64,000 nt of DNA from Bacillus cereus group sp. RP43. Its GTDB lineage: Bacteria > Bacillota > Bacilli > Bacillales > Bacillaceae_G. The DNA is taken from positions 558,001 through 622,000 of the forward strand of contig NZ_JARVHQ010000001.1 in assembly GCF_040459645.1 (NCBI RefSeq), in the 5' to 3' direction. The translations under genes and the position numbers were made by a program. The stretch's first letter is position 1; each line of letters starts with the position of its first letter. The notes under the pieces are model-generated. The model did no database searches and was not told where the DNA came from. It saw only the letters and a program-made list of their open reading frames with translations. Positions 8,601 to 16,635 of this stretch are shown here, one piece after another.

Positions 8601-9856
8601 GAGCTATCGCTTGCTCCAACCGTAATAGCAAATGGAGAAGCGCCTGGTGATCCGAGTGTTGATGGATTTGGTCCAGAGTTCCCAGCAGCAACGACTGTAA
8701 CCACGCCGGAAAGCATCGCATTATTGACAGCGATAGACGTTGGATCAAGCGGATTGTTGCTATCGTCACCTAACGATAAGTTAATAACGTTCATACCGTC
8801 AGAAATGGATTTGTCAATTGCAGCGATAATACCTGAACTATCTCCACTTCCATATGGACCGAGTACACGATAGTTATATAGTTCAATGTCAGGTGCAACA
8901 CCTTTTACTGCTGAATCTGATTTGTTTTTCTTTTGAGCAGAAACAATACCTGCTACGTGAGTGCCGTGTGATGTATAGAAGGCAGAACCACGGTTATCAA
9001 ATTCAGGAGCACCAGATTGTTGCCACTCTGAATAAGTTGTTTCCATCGGATCTGCATCGTTATTAATAAAGTCCCAACCTTTTACGGAGTTTGGATCTAT
9101 TTTACTAGAATCCTCGCCAGATTTTGCGCGATAGCCTTTATACACGTCTTTTAAGTCAGGGTGATTGTAATCGATGCCTGTATCTAATACACCAACTTTA
9201 ATACCTTTTCCGGTAATGCCCTCACTATGTAACTTATCTACCCCGATTTGCGGAATGCTATCTGTTAGTTTTTGAGGTGCCTTTTGCTCAGCTTGCTTCG
9301 GTAAATTTAATTTCACTTCGTAATCTTTCCAAATACGTTTTACTACGCCGATTCGCAACAGTTCTTCAACTGTATTTGCCGGTAATGTCATCGCAACGCC
9401 ATTTATCGCATGTTTATAAGAACGTTTAATTTGTACAGATTGGAAATTTCCTGATTTTACTGATGGGCTGAATTGATGAATACGTTTTAATCCTTTTTGG
9501 AATTCCTCATGTTCTTGATCAATACGTGCTTTTATATTTTCAGGAGCAGCTTGTAATCCTTTTGTTTTTTGTTTTAATTCATTAATCTTTACGGGTGCAG
9601 TTTGAAATTCTACAATGATATTTACTGGTTCAGAACTACTCGTATTAATATCTGGCGAAATAGTAAAGCCAGGATTGGCATCTAACGTTTGTAACGCCTG
9701 ACGTTGCTCTTTAGAAAGTTTTGATAGTAAAGACTGAGCGTTTGAAGAGTCAATTTGGTTAATAGGATTTTCAGCAAGTACATTGAACGGAAGAGCAGTT
9801 GAAAATAGAACGCCAGCCGTTACAATTCCCGTAACAAATCGATTTTTCTTTTTCAT
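5633..9856 (-). CDS. Secreted subtilisin-like serine protease with dockerin-like tail
   Basis: 1407 residues. A signal peptide ends near A28; residues ~75-185 are an inhibitor-I9-like propeptide. The S8 domain has D225 (VLDTGID), H297 (SHGTHVAG), oxyanion N393 (AAGNSG) and S617 (GTSMASPH), with a PA insert at ~430-550. Then come Fn3-like and beta-sandwich domains, a cohesin-like stretch (~1140-1230) and two Ca-binding dockerin-type repeats (DVNGDKVID, DLNKDGIVD; 1322-1372). Architecture resembles Vpr/lactocepin proteases. Start supported by GGAGG. No LPXTG anchor. Lies 47 nt downstream of a TasA-like gene in the same direction, so they may be co-transcribed. Substrate unknown. Confidence 0.9.
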   Translation of the reverse strand: MKKKNRFVTGIVTAGVLFSTALPFNVLAENPINQIDSSNAQSLLSKLSKEQRQALQTLDANPGFTISPDINTSSSEPVNIIVEFQTAPVKINELKQKTKGLQAAPENIKARIDQEHEEFQKGLKRIHQFSPSVKSGNFQSVQIKRSYKHAINGVAMTLPANTVEELLRIGVVKRIWKDYEVKLNLPKQAEQKAPQKLTDSIPQIGVDKLHSEGITGKGIKVGVLDTGIDYNHPDLKDVYKGYRAKSGEDSSKIDPNSVKGWDFINNDADPMETTYSEWQQSGAPEFDNRGSAFYTSHGTHVAGIVSAQKKNKSDSAVKGVAPDIELYNYRVLGPYGSGDSSGIIAAIDKSISDGMNVINLSLGDDSNNPLDPTSIAVNNAMLSGVVTVVAAGNSGPNPSTLGSPGASPFAITVGASDSSISLPKLSSHAGQLQFPNLILFGKNFTDRIEDFKGQSLPIESVGIGTPDEFSKKDVKGKIALVARGTTSFDEKIANAKQAGAKAVIIYNNVDGEIPFYVGESTKYIPAFRLTKEDGEKLKAQIEQGNTSFTFDELSYIQTEGDHLADFSSRGPVTANDDIKPDITAPGVAVLSTVPEYINDPEEGENYDVSYERMQGTSMASPHIAGVAALILQEHPEYSPFDVKASLMNTADDLKEKYSVYEVGAGLVDAYNAVHTETSFKVLDTTQTVVNDEVIEVPEETGSIAFGKFYQKDGEALEQKRNIKVANYNKQEKKEFKTEISYTPASSTINDATANGVKVSVPETITLDAGKSDEIEAKINVPAGVKQGRYEGYIHITNTKNKEETYQIPFSIRVSEPGIENALLSRKAISTDTSKFNPYGESYVHGAFQLNSPLETLDLIVKDSKTNKALGFIGTLNTSGLKTDVYYYLDSFFNGKVYPFTNDPAKPIGDEKINLPEGDYTIEFVGYDKAGKARVKGDYVIIDNTPPEVKLTGLKPGIYELNEENYTVEDGKKALWIKGNVYDSNVDYLKGKGLNITQEANGVMYYDYSPYLHKFLPINANGDFKVGITPESFKVEGPMNTGVYIFDYATAGPDYPNGVNNYWFIPQGAQYAKTSYDKKEVYKNDELTVTLNAKHVKQFVAGEFNVKFLEKNFKFANAKLNPAFEKLLSEKGVTAKVNEPKLEAGSLTVGGAIDDKNFAGLDGDFPFIDVTFKVENDEFYEANAQLDSSVFAYWKHDETEPNRMRVLQDQTFSVMSLNSLVEGNIKPGAFLNERGYLDEKLDYTKLGVKVYATDSYRHKFEGSLDKYGYFKLNGLPVNNRDYNLYVEVPGHLTSRLTTKLGTEKDGKLFGQYYYARPDENLAGDVNGDKVIDMKDAEIIASNYGKKGLTVKDGDLNKDGIVDETDIRFVEKNFLKKGPDASKSQTPVEKSKSGTLADILTKLGLTPKK

Positions 9857-9903
9857 TTATAAGCCTCCGACAATTTGTATTTTTTAATAGAGAAAAAATA
9901 GAA

Positions 9904-10509
9904 TTATTTCTCTTCACCTTTTGTTTGCTCTGCATTGAATGTCCAGTTTAGTTGTAAAGAATCACCTTGAAACTTATTTTGATCTTGGTTATTATCTTCA
10001 AATGAGAAGAGAACGTGTAAGTAATCTGTTTCACCAGATTTAATACCGTCTATTAAGTTATAACGTTCTAGAGAAGTAGCTACATCCTCAGGTTTCATAG
10101 TTTTTAACTCTGATAGTTTTGTTTCCCATAAAACCTCGTGATCATCATTTGGATTAGATGGCTTACCATCGTTAACTAGAAACTTTACGACGATATGGTC
10201 ACCTAAATCTTCACCAGCATTATTTTGCTTTGCATCTGTAACTTCATAGGATGTTTCAAGTGCTACTTTTGCAATATCTAATGTTCCTTTATTTTCAAGC
10301 TTGAAATTTCTTTCAATAAAATCACCTGGTTTTAAATCTTTCACATTAACGATTACACTTGGGTTAATAGAAAGGTCTAACGTACCAGCTTGAAATGAAT
10401 TACCCGATGTTTCGGAGTCGCTGAAATAGGCAAATACACCACCAAATGTAAGTGATAAGCCTAGTGATGCAGTGACAACTCCCATTCCTACTTTTTGTTT
10501 CAATGACAT
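9904..10509 (-). CDS. calY: TasA/camelysin (CalY)-family secreted protein
   Basis: 201 residues. Members of this family form extracellular amyloid-like fibres in biofilms (TasA) or were described as camelysin. The N-terminus MSLKQKVGMGVVTASLGLSL and the site VFA-YFSDSE (cleavage after ~A27) are typical of SipW-processed TasA proteins; the signature FSDSETSGNSFQAGTLDLS follows. The start is ATG 10509, which has an AGGGGG ribosome site; a longer upstream reading has none. No sipW gene is adjacent, so this is a paralogue outside the sipW-tasA locus. The symbol denotes the family; the exact paralogue is uncertain. Confidence 0.85.
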   Translation of the reverse strand: MSLKQKVGMGVVTASLGLSLTFGGVFAYFSDSETSGNSFQAGTLDLSINPSVIVNVKDLKPGDFIERNFKLENKGTLDIAKVALETSYEVTDAKQNNAGEDLGDHIVVKFLVNDGKPSNPNDDHEVLWETKLSELKTMKPEDVATSLERYNLIDGIKSGETDYLHVLFSFEDNNQDQNKFQGDSLQLNWTFNAEQTKGEEK

Positions 10510-10609
10510 AAGAAAGCCCCCTAGTTTGATTTTTATAGCAAACATTCGCAACGAGTGTGAGAAAAAGTAAACATAGCATTTCACTATGAATTGTAGTTGC
10601 AAAAGCTTG

Positions 10610-10629
10610 TTGTTCGTTATTGAGAACAA
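10610..10629 (-). promoter_or_regulatory. SinR-like inverted repeat upstream of calY
   Basis: TTGTTC-N8-GAACAA is an imperfect SinR-type operator (GTTCTYT half-sites; the minus strand shows GTTCTC) about 100 bp before the calY start. SinR represses tasA-type genes in Bacillus. The function here is inferred. Confidence 0.4.
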
Positions 10630-10982
10630 GTATATGCTTATGAATTTTACATTTCAATAAACTTTGTGACAAAAAATGTTGAGAAACATTATTTTATGAC
10701 AGATTATTTTGTTTGAATTTTACGTGGAAAATAGTGTGAAAAACAGGGAGAAATCAATAAAGTAAATATTGAGCAATAATGAAAGGTGAAAATAGTAAGG
10801 GGAAATGAAGCGTTTGCAATGAATATTCGTCAAAATTCGATATTTTACACAGTAAATTTGAATATTTTAAGCCGAATTAAAGAAAAAAACGTATATTTTT
10901 AAAAAAATAACAAGGATATTTCAGTTTTTCGCAGAAATGATAAAGAGTAAAAAATTTCTGTCATCTTAGTGAGGTGAACATA
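10630..10982. other. AT-rich divergent intergenic region calY/glgB
   Basis: About 350 bp between divergently transcribed genes with no supported gene. A GAGGTG ribosome site at 10971-10976 belongs to glgB. A near-match to a cre site (reverse strand, 10807-10821) has one mismatch at an invariant C and is not called. Confidence 0.5.
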
Positions 10983-12920
10983 TTGGATGTAATAAATTGT
11001 GAAGAAGTGAAACGAGATGAGTTTCATACAGAAAAGTACTATGACAGTTATAACATCTTTGGGGCACATATTGTGACGGAAGATGGGATGCGAGGGGTAC
11101 GATTCACAGTATGGGCTCCTCATGCGAAAGCAATGAGTGTTGTTGGGGATTTTAATGAATGGGATTATGAGCAACATAAGATGCTACAAGTGACAGAAGA
11201 GGGGATTTGGTCCTTGTTTGTACCGCATATTGAAGAGAATGAGATATACAAGTATGCGGTTGAAACGATGGATGGTGCCGTTATTTTAAAAGCAGATCCT
11301 TACGCAGTATATGCAGAAGTAAGACCAAATACGGCATCTGTAGTTTTTGATATAGAGGGATATGAATGGAATGATAAAAACTGGATTCGTAAGAGAAAGA
11401 AAAAATCGATTTATAAAGAAGCGATGACAGTTTATGAATTACATTTCGGTTCTTGGAAAAAGAAAGAAGATGGCGCTCTGTATTCTTACAGAGAAATGGC
11501 CGAAGAGCTCATTCCGTATGTGGTGGAACATCAATTTACACATATTGAAATTATGCCGCTTGTTGAGCATCCATATGATCGTTCTTGGGGATATCAAGGA
11601 ACGGGATATTATGCAGCTACAAGTAGATTCGGCACGCCACATGACTTGATGTATTTTGTCGATGAATGTCATAAATATGGAATCGGTGTCATTTTAGATT
11701 GGGTGCCGGGGCATTTTTGTAAAGATGCTCACGGTTTATATTTGTTTGATGGGACACCGACTTATGAATATAAAGATATAGATGTACAAGAAAACCTGGT
11801 ATGGGGAACTGTTAATTTTGATTTAGGGAAGAGAGAAGTACGTAATTTCTTAATTTCAAATGCGTTATTTTGGATGAGGTATTTCCATATTGATGGTTTC
11901 AGGGTAGATGCAGTTGCGAATATGCTGTACTGGAATAAAGAAGGAAAAGAGCAAAGCAATGAACACGCTGTTTCTTTCTTACGAGAGTTAAATGAAGCTG
12001 TGTTTGCAGAAGATGAAGAGTTTCTTATGACAGCGGAAGATTCAACAGCTTGGCCACTTGTAACAGCTCCAACATACGAGGGTGGACTTGGATTCAATTA
12101 TAAATGGAATATGGGTTGGATGAATGACGTGCTGAAATATATGGAATGTGCGCCAGAGTATCGGAAATACATTCATGAGAAAATGACATTCTCTTTACTA
12201 TATGCTCACTCTGAAAACTTCATATTGCCGCTTTCTCATGATGAAGTCGTTCATGGGAAAAAGTCGTTATTAAATAAAATGCCGGGAGATTACTGGGATA
12301 AGTTTGCTCAGCTTCGTTTATTATATGGATATTTCTTTACTCATCCAGGTAAGAAATTACTCTTTATGGGTGGAGAATTCGGGCAATTTGATGAGTGGAA
12401 AGACCTTGAAGATTTAGATTGGAATTTACATGATTTTGAAATGCATCGTTACATGCATGATTACTTTAAAGAGCTCATAGCATTGTATAAGCGCTCAAAA
12501 CCACTTTGGCAGTTAGATCACTCGCCTGAAGGATTTCAGTGGATTGATGCTAATAATAATGAGCAAAGTATTTTCTCTTTTATCCGCCAAGGGGATAAGC
12601 AGGAAGATGCGTTAGTTGTCGTATGTAATTTTACGAAAGCTACATATGAAAACTATAAAGTAGGTGTACCAGATTTCGAGTATTATAACGAAATTTTAAA
12701 CAGTGACTCGGCGCAATATGGCGGATCGGGGCAAGTGAATAAGAAACGTCTCAAGACGATTCTAGAGCCATATCATAATCAAGCGGCACATGTAGAAATT
12801 ACAATTCCACCATTTGGCGTATCCATATTACGACCAGTGAAGACGAGAAAGGGGAGCAAAAAACAAGATGGCTCAAAAACAAAAGTGCGTAGCAATGTTA
12901 CTAGCAGGGGGAAAAGGTAG
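10983..12920 (+). CDS. glgB: 1,4-alpha-glucan branching enzyme
   Basis: 645 residues. Introduces alpha-1,6 branches in glycogen. An N-terminal CBM48 domain (~30-115) precedes a GH13 catalytic barrel; the nucleophile is D309 (DGFRVDA) and the acid/base E352 (AEDST), with LSHDEVVH further on. The C-terminus is Lys/Arg-rich. I place the start at TTG 10983, 6 nt after GAGGTG, giving the 645-residue length I remember for B. cereus GlgB; GTG 10974 would overlap its ribosome site. The 3' end overlaps glgC by 53 bp, so the two are translationally coupled. First gene of the glycogen operon. Confidence 0.96.
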   Translation: MDVINCEEVKRDEFHTEKYYDSYNIFGAHIVTEDGMRGVRFTVWAPHAKAMSVVGDFNEWDYEQHKMLQVTEEGIWSLFVPHIEENEIYKYAVETMDGAVILKADPYAVYAEVRPNTASVVFDIEGYEWNDKNWIRKRKKKSIYKEAMTVYELHFGSWKKKEDGALYSYREMAEELIPYVVEHQFTHIEIMPLVEHPYDRSWGYQGTGYYAATSRFGTPHDLMYFVDECHKYGIGVILDWVPGHFCKDAHGLYLFDGTPTYEYKDIDVQENLVWGTVNFDLGKREVRNFLISNALFWMRYFHIDGFRVDAVANMLYWNKEGKEQSNEHAVSFLRELNEAVFAEDEEFLMTAEDSTAWPLVTAPTYEGGLGFNYKWNMGWMNDVLKYMECAPEYRKYIHEKMTFSLLYAHSENFILPLSHDEVVHGKKSLLNKMPGDYWDKFAQLRLLYGYFFTHPGKKLLFMGGEFGQFDEWKDLEDLDWNLHDFEMHRYMHDYFKELIALYKRSKPLWQLDHSPEGFQWIDANNNEQSIFSFIRQGDKQEDALVVVCNFTKATYENYKVGVPDFEYYNEILNSDSAQYGGSGQVNKKRLKTILEPYHNQAAHVEITIPPFGVSILRPVKTRKGSKKQDGSKTKVRSNVTSRGKR

Positions 12921-13998
12921 TCGTTTAAGTGCATTAACAAAAAATTTAGCCAAGCCAGCTGTTCCATTTGGTGGTAAATATCGCATTATTGATTTTACGT
13001 TAAGTAACTGTGCAAACTCCGGTATTGAAACGGTGGGGATTTTAACACAATATCAACCGCTAGAACTTCATAATTATATTGGAATCGGAAATGCTTGGGA
13101 TCTTGATCGTGTAAACGGTGGAGTCACTGTGTTACCTCCTTATGCGGAGTCTTCAGGTGTGAAGTGGTATACAGGTACGGCAAGTGCCATTTATCAAAAC
13201 CTAAACTATTTAAGTCAGTACGAACCAGAATATGTCCTTATTTTATCAGGCGATCATATTTATAAAATGGATTACAGTAAAATGCTAGATTACCATATTG
13301 AGAAAGAAGCAGATGTTTCAATTTCTGTTATTGAAGTGCCTTGGGATGAAGCAAGTCGCTTTGGTATCATGAATACAAATGAAGAGATGGAAGTTGTTGA
13401 ATTTGAGGAGAAACCACAATTTCCAAGAAGTAATCTTGCATCAATGGGAATTTATATTTTTAACTGGGCTATTTTAAAAGAATATTTAGAGATGGATGCA
13501 AGAAATCCTGAATCTAGTAATGACTTCGGAAAAGATGTACTTCCGCTTTTATTAGATGAAGGGAAGAAGTTGATGGCGTATCCGTTTGAAGGATATTGGA
13601 AAGATGTTGGAACGGTGAAAAGCTTATGGGAAGCGAATATGGATTTACTTCGCGATGAAACATCGTTGAACTTGAACGATCGTGATTGGCGCATTTATTC
13701 TGTGAACCCAAATGAGCCACCTCAATATATTGCAGAACAGGCAAAAGTAGAAGAATCACTTATTAATGAAGGATGCGTCATTGAAGGGGACGTGAAGCAT
13801 TCTGTTTTATTCCAAGGAGTAACGGTAGAAGAAGGTAGTATGGTAATCGATTCTGTCGTTATGCCTGGGGCAAAGATTGGTAAAAACGTTGTGATTGAAA
13901 GAGCGATTGTTGGATCGGAAATGGTTATTGAAGATGGGACAATAATTCGCCCAGAAAAAAATGTTGACGATGTAGTACTAATTGCTGAAGGAAAATAG
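12868..13998 (+). CDS. glgC: Glucose-1-phosphate adenylyltransferase, catalytic subunit
   Basis: 376 residues. Makes ADP-glucose from ATP and glucose-1-phosphate, the committed step of glycogen synthesis. The nucleotidyltransferase motif [14 protein letters not shown] is at 10-23 with [16 protein letters not shown] behind it; a left-handed beta-helix follows from ~290. Starts inside the end of glgB, with AAAGGGGAGC upstream. In Bacillus the GlgC-GlgD heterotetramer is the active form, and glgD is the next gene. Confidence 0.96.
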   Translation: MAQKQKCVAMLLAGGKGSRLSALTKNLAKPAVPFGGKYRIIDFTLSNCANSGIETVGILTQYQPLELHNYIGIGNAWDLDRVNGGVTVLPPYAESSGVKWYTGTASAIYQNLNYLSQYEPEYVLILSGDHIYKMDYSKMLDYHIEKEADVSISVIEVPWDEASRFGIMNTNEEMEVVEFEEKPQFPRSNLASMGIYIFNWAILKEYLEMDARNPESSNDFGKDVLPLLLDEGKKLMAYPFEGYWKDVGTVKSLWEANMDLLRDETSLNLNDRDWRIYSVNPNEPPQYIAEQAKVEESLINEGCVIEGDVKHSVLFQGVTVEEGSMVIDSVVMPGAKIGKNVVIERAIVGSEMVIEDGTIIRPEKNVDDVVLIAEGK

Positions 13999-14016
13999 AA
14001 AAGGGGGATGAAATGA

Positions 14017-15051
14017 ATGGGAGAAAAAATGTTAGGAATTATTAATGCAACGGGAAGTTTTCCTTCCTTAAAGAAAGTAACAGGGCATCGTTCATTAGCG
14101 GCGTTACCGTTTGGAGGCCGTTACCGACTCATTGATTTCATGCTTTCAAATATGGTGAATTCTAATATTCATAGCGTGGCGGTTTTTACAAGTCATAAGA
14201 ATCGTTCTTTAATGGATCATGTCGGTTCAGGAAAACAGTGGGATTTAGATAGAAAGCGTGATGGACTGTTTTTATTCCCACCGAACTGCCAATGTGATCA
14301 TGACGAATTTGGATCTTTTGCACATTTTAGAAGACATATTGATTATTTCCTAAGAAGCAGAGAAGAGTATGTCGTTATTACGAATAGCCATCTTGTAACA
14401 GCGTTAAATTTTCAAGCGGTGCTAAAGCGACATATACACACGTCCGCAGATATTACTGAAGTTTGTCATGAAGGGGTTTCGCTTCAAACATATGTGCTAA
14501 AGAAACAATTATTGCTAGACTTATTTGAGACATATAAAGATGTGGAGCAATACAGTTTATTTGATGTAGTGAGAGAAAAGCGAGGGGAATCACTGCATAT
14601 TGCTACGTATGAGCATACAGGGTATGTAGCTATTATTGATTCGATTGAAAGTTACTATAAACATAGCTTAGAAATTTTGCAACCTGCTATTTGGAAGCAA
14701 TTATTTAAGAAAGAAGCACCGATCTTTACGAAAGTAAAAGATGAGCCACCAACTCGTTATATGAAGGGTGCAGTAGTGAAAAATACAATGGTTGCAAACG
14801 GCAGTATTATTGAAGGGGAAGTGGAAAATAGTGTTGTCGCCCGTTCTGTTAAAATTGGAAAGGGTTCAATTGTACGTAATAGTATTATTATGCAAAAGAG
14901 CCAAATTGGAGATAATTGTATAATAGACGGTGTTATTATTGATAAAGATGTGAAACTTGGCGACGGCGTAGTGTTAAAAGGAAGTGCTGATAAGCCATAT
15001 GTTGTAGAAAAAGGTAGTGTACAAAATAGTACAATCAATAGTTATTCGTAA
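14017..15051 (+). CDS. glgD: Glucose-1-phosphate adenylyltransferase, GlgD subunit
   Basis: 344 residues, homologous to GlgC but with the N-terminal nucleotide-binding loop changed: where GlgC has AGGKGSRL, GlgD reads NATGSFPSLKK. The LPFGGRYRLIDF segment and the C-terminal beta-helix hexapeptides (~245-330) are kept. GlgD is known as a modulatory subunit that stimulates GlgC. AAAAGGGGG ribosome site. 18 nt after glgC. Confidence 0.95.
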   Translation: MGEKMLGIINATGSFPSLKKVTGHRSLAALPFGGRYRLIDFMLSNMVNSNIHSVAVFTSHKNRSLMDHVGSGKQWDLDRKRDGLFLFPPNCQCDHDEFGSFAHFRRHIDYFLRSREEYVVITNSHLVTALNFQAVLKRHIHTSADITEVCHEGVSLQTYVLKKQLLLDLFETYKDVEQYSLFDVVREKRGESLHIATYEHTGYVAIIDSIESYYKHSLEILQPAIWKQLFKKEAPIFTKVKDEPPTRYMKGAVVKNTMVANGSIIEGEVENSVVARSVKIGKGSIVRNSIIMQKSQIGDNCIIDGVIIDKDVKLGDGVVLKGSADKPYVVEKGSVQNSTINSYS

Positions 15052-15064
15052 ATAGCAGGTGCAT

Positions 15065-15107
15065 AATTAGTGGGGGATTTAAAACCCCCACTAATTAAGG
15101 TTTTACT
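15065..15107 (+). repeat. Hairpin related to one end of bcr1, between glgD and glgA
   Basis: A perfect 12-bp stem AATTAGTGGGGG/CCCCCACTAATT with an 8-nt loop. The stem and the next bases (ending TTTTACTCTAT) align with the end of bcr1-like copy B (ending TTTCACTTTAT), 21 of 26 positions by eye. It looks like a solo, decayed bcr1 end inside the operon. There is no T-run, so it is probably not a strong terminator; it may affect mRNA stability or relative expression of glgA/glgP. Confidence 0.55.
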
Positions 15108-15186
15108 CTATATGAAAACTTGAAGGGAGGAAGCTGTAAGAAGAGCGATTTATGATGTATACGCTTTTCGTGCAGTGGAACAACAG

Positions 15187-16617
15187 GTGAATATTTTATT
15201 TGCAGTATCAGAATGTGTACCGTTTATTAAATCCGGAGGTCTAGCTGATGTAGCAGGAGCGCTCCCAAAAGAATTAAAAAAATTAGGAGTGAATGTTCGC
15301 ATTATACTTCCAAACTACAGTCTTATTCCGAAAGAGCTAAGAGAAGGATGTACGCTTCATAAAGTAATTAACGTTCCTCTTGGATGGAGAAACCAATATT
15401 GCGGGATTCTAAAAGGTGAGCAGGATGGGATTACGTATTACTTAATAGATAATGAATATTATTTTAAGAGAGATTCTCTATATGGCCATTATGATGATGG
15501 GGAGCGTTTTTCTTATTTTTCAAAAGCAGTTTTAGAGTGTATCCCACATCTTGATTTCGAAGTAGATGTTCTTCATAGTCATGATTGGCATACAGCTATG
15601 GTTAATTTCTTACTTCGTGAAAAGTATCAAGATAACCCGTTATATGAGCATATTAAAACGGTATATACGATTCATAATTTGCAGTTCCAAGGTGTATTTC
15701 CTCCTGAAGTGATGTACGACTTACTGGAGCTTGGTCATGAATATTTTCATAATGAACAGCTTGAGTTTTATGGAAACGTGAACTTTATGAAAGGCGGTAT
15801 TATCGCATCTGACCAAATTACAGCGGTTAGCCCGACATATAAAGAAGAGATTCAATATGAGTTTTTCGGTGAGAAGTTAGATGGATTGTTACGAAAGCAT
15901 AACGATAAGCTTAGTGGTATTGTAAATGGAATTGATACGAGCGTATATAATCCAGAAACAGATCCATATATTACGGCTCAGTATAGTGCAGAGTCGCTAG
16001 ATGAAAAGAATGAAAATAAACGCGCATTGCAGCGTTATTTTGGTTTACCAGAAAAAGAAGATACACCAGTTATTTCGATGGTAACACGATTAACGAAGCA
16101 AAAGGGGCTTGATCTAGTACGTACTGTATTCCGTGAAATAATGGAAGAAGATGTACAATGTATTATTTTAGGGTCAGGCGATTCTGAATACGAGCAGTTC
16201 TTTGAATGGATGGCATATGAGTATCCAGAAAAGGTAAAAGTATATATTGGGTTTAATGAAGCGTTAGCGCACCAAGTGTATGCGGGAAGCGATTTGTTTT
16301 TAATGCCATCGCTGTTTGAACCATGTGGACTTGGACAACTTATTGCGCTAGCATATGGCACGATTCCAATTGTAAGAGAAACAGGCGGATTAAATGATAC
16401 TGTACACTCTTACGATGAGGACACTGGAATTGGGAATGGCTTTAGCTTTACGAATTTTAATGCGCATGACATGTTACATACGATTCTTCGTGCAATTGAG
16501 TTTTATCAAGATAAACCGGTATGGGATAAGCTTGTAAAGCAAGCGATGACTGAAGATTATAGCTGGGGGAAATCTGCTCTTGCATACAAGAAATTGTATA
16601 AAAGTCTCATGGAATAA
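15187..16617 (+). CDS. glgA: Glycogen synthase
   Basis: 476 residues, GT5 family. Transfers glucose from ADP-glucose to the growing alpha-1,4 chain. K15 in [10 protein letters not shown] binds ADP-glucose; a GT-B second domain carries the [12 protein letters not shown] motif. The start is uncertain: GTG 15187 gives the usual 476 residues but lacks a close ribosome site; the alternative GTG 15175 is no better. A strong AAGGGAGG (15124-15130) is ~55 nt upstream with no in-frame start in range. A 12-codon frame (ATG 15152) ends as GTGA over the glgA start and may couple translation. Confidence 0.93.
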   Translation: MNILFAVSECVPFIKSGGLADVAGALPKELKKLGVNVRIILPNYSLIPKELREGCTLHKVINVPLGWRNQYCGILKGEQDGITYYLIDNEYYFKRDSLYGHYDDGERFSYFSKAVLECIPHLDFEVDVLHSHDWHTAMVNFLLREKYQDNPLYEHIKTVYTIHNLQFQGVFPPEVMYDLLELGHEYFHNEQLEFYGNVNFMKGGIIASDQITAVSPTYKEEIQYEFFGEKLDGLLRKHNDKLSGIVNGIDTSVYNPETDPYITAQYSAESLDEKNENKRALQRYFGLPEKEDTPVISMVTRLTKQKGLDLVRTVFREIMEEDVQCIILGSGDSEYEQFFEWMAYEYPEKVKVYIGFNEALAHQVYAGSDLFLMPSLFEPCGLGQLIALAYGTIPIVRETGGLNDTVHSYDEDTGIGNGFSFTNFNAHDMLHTILRAIEFYQDKPVWDKLVKQAMTEDYSWGKSALAYKKLYKSLME

Positions 16618-16635
16618 CATTGAGGTGGTGAAAAA

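Noticed and set aside
10807..10821. cre-like sequence before glgB
   Set aside because: One invariant C of the consensus is missing; not convincing alone.
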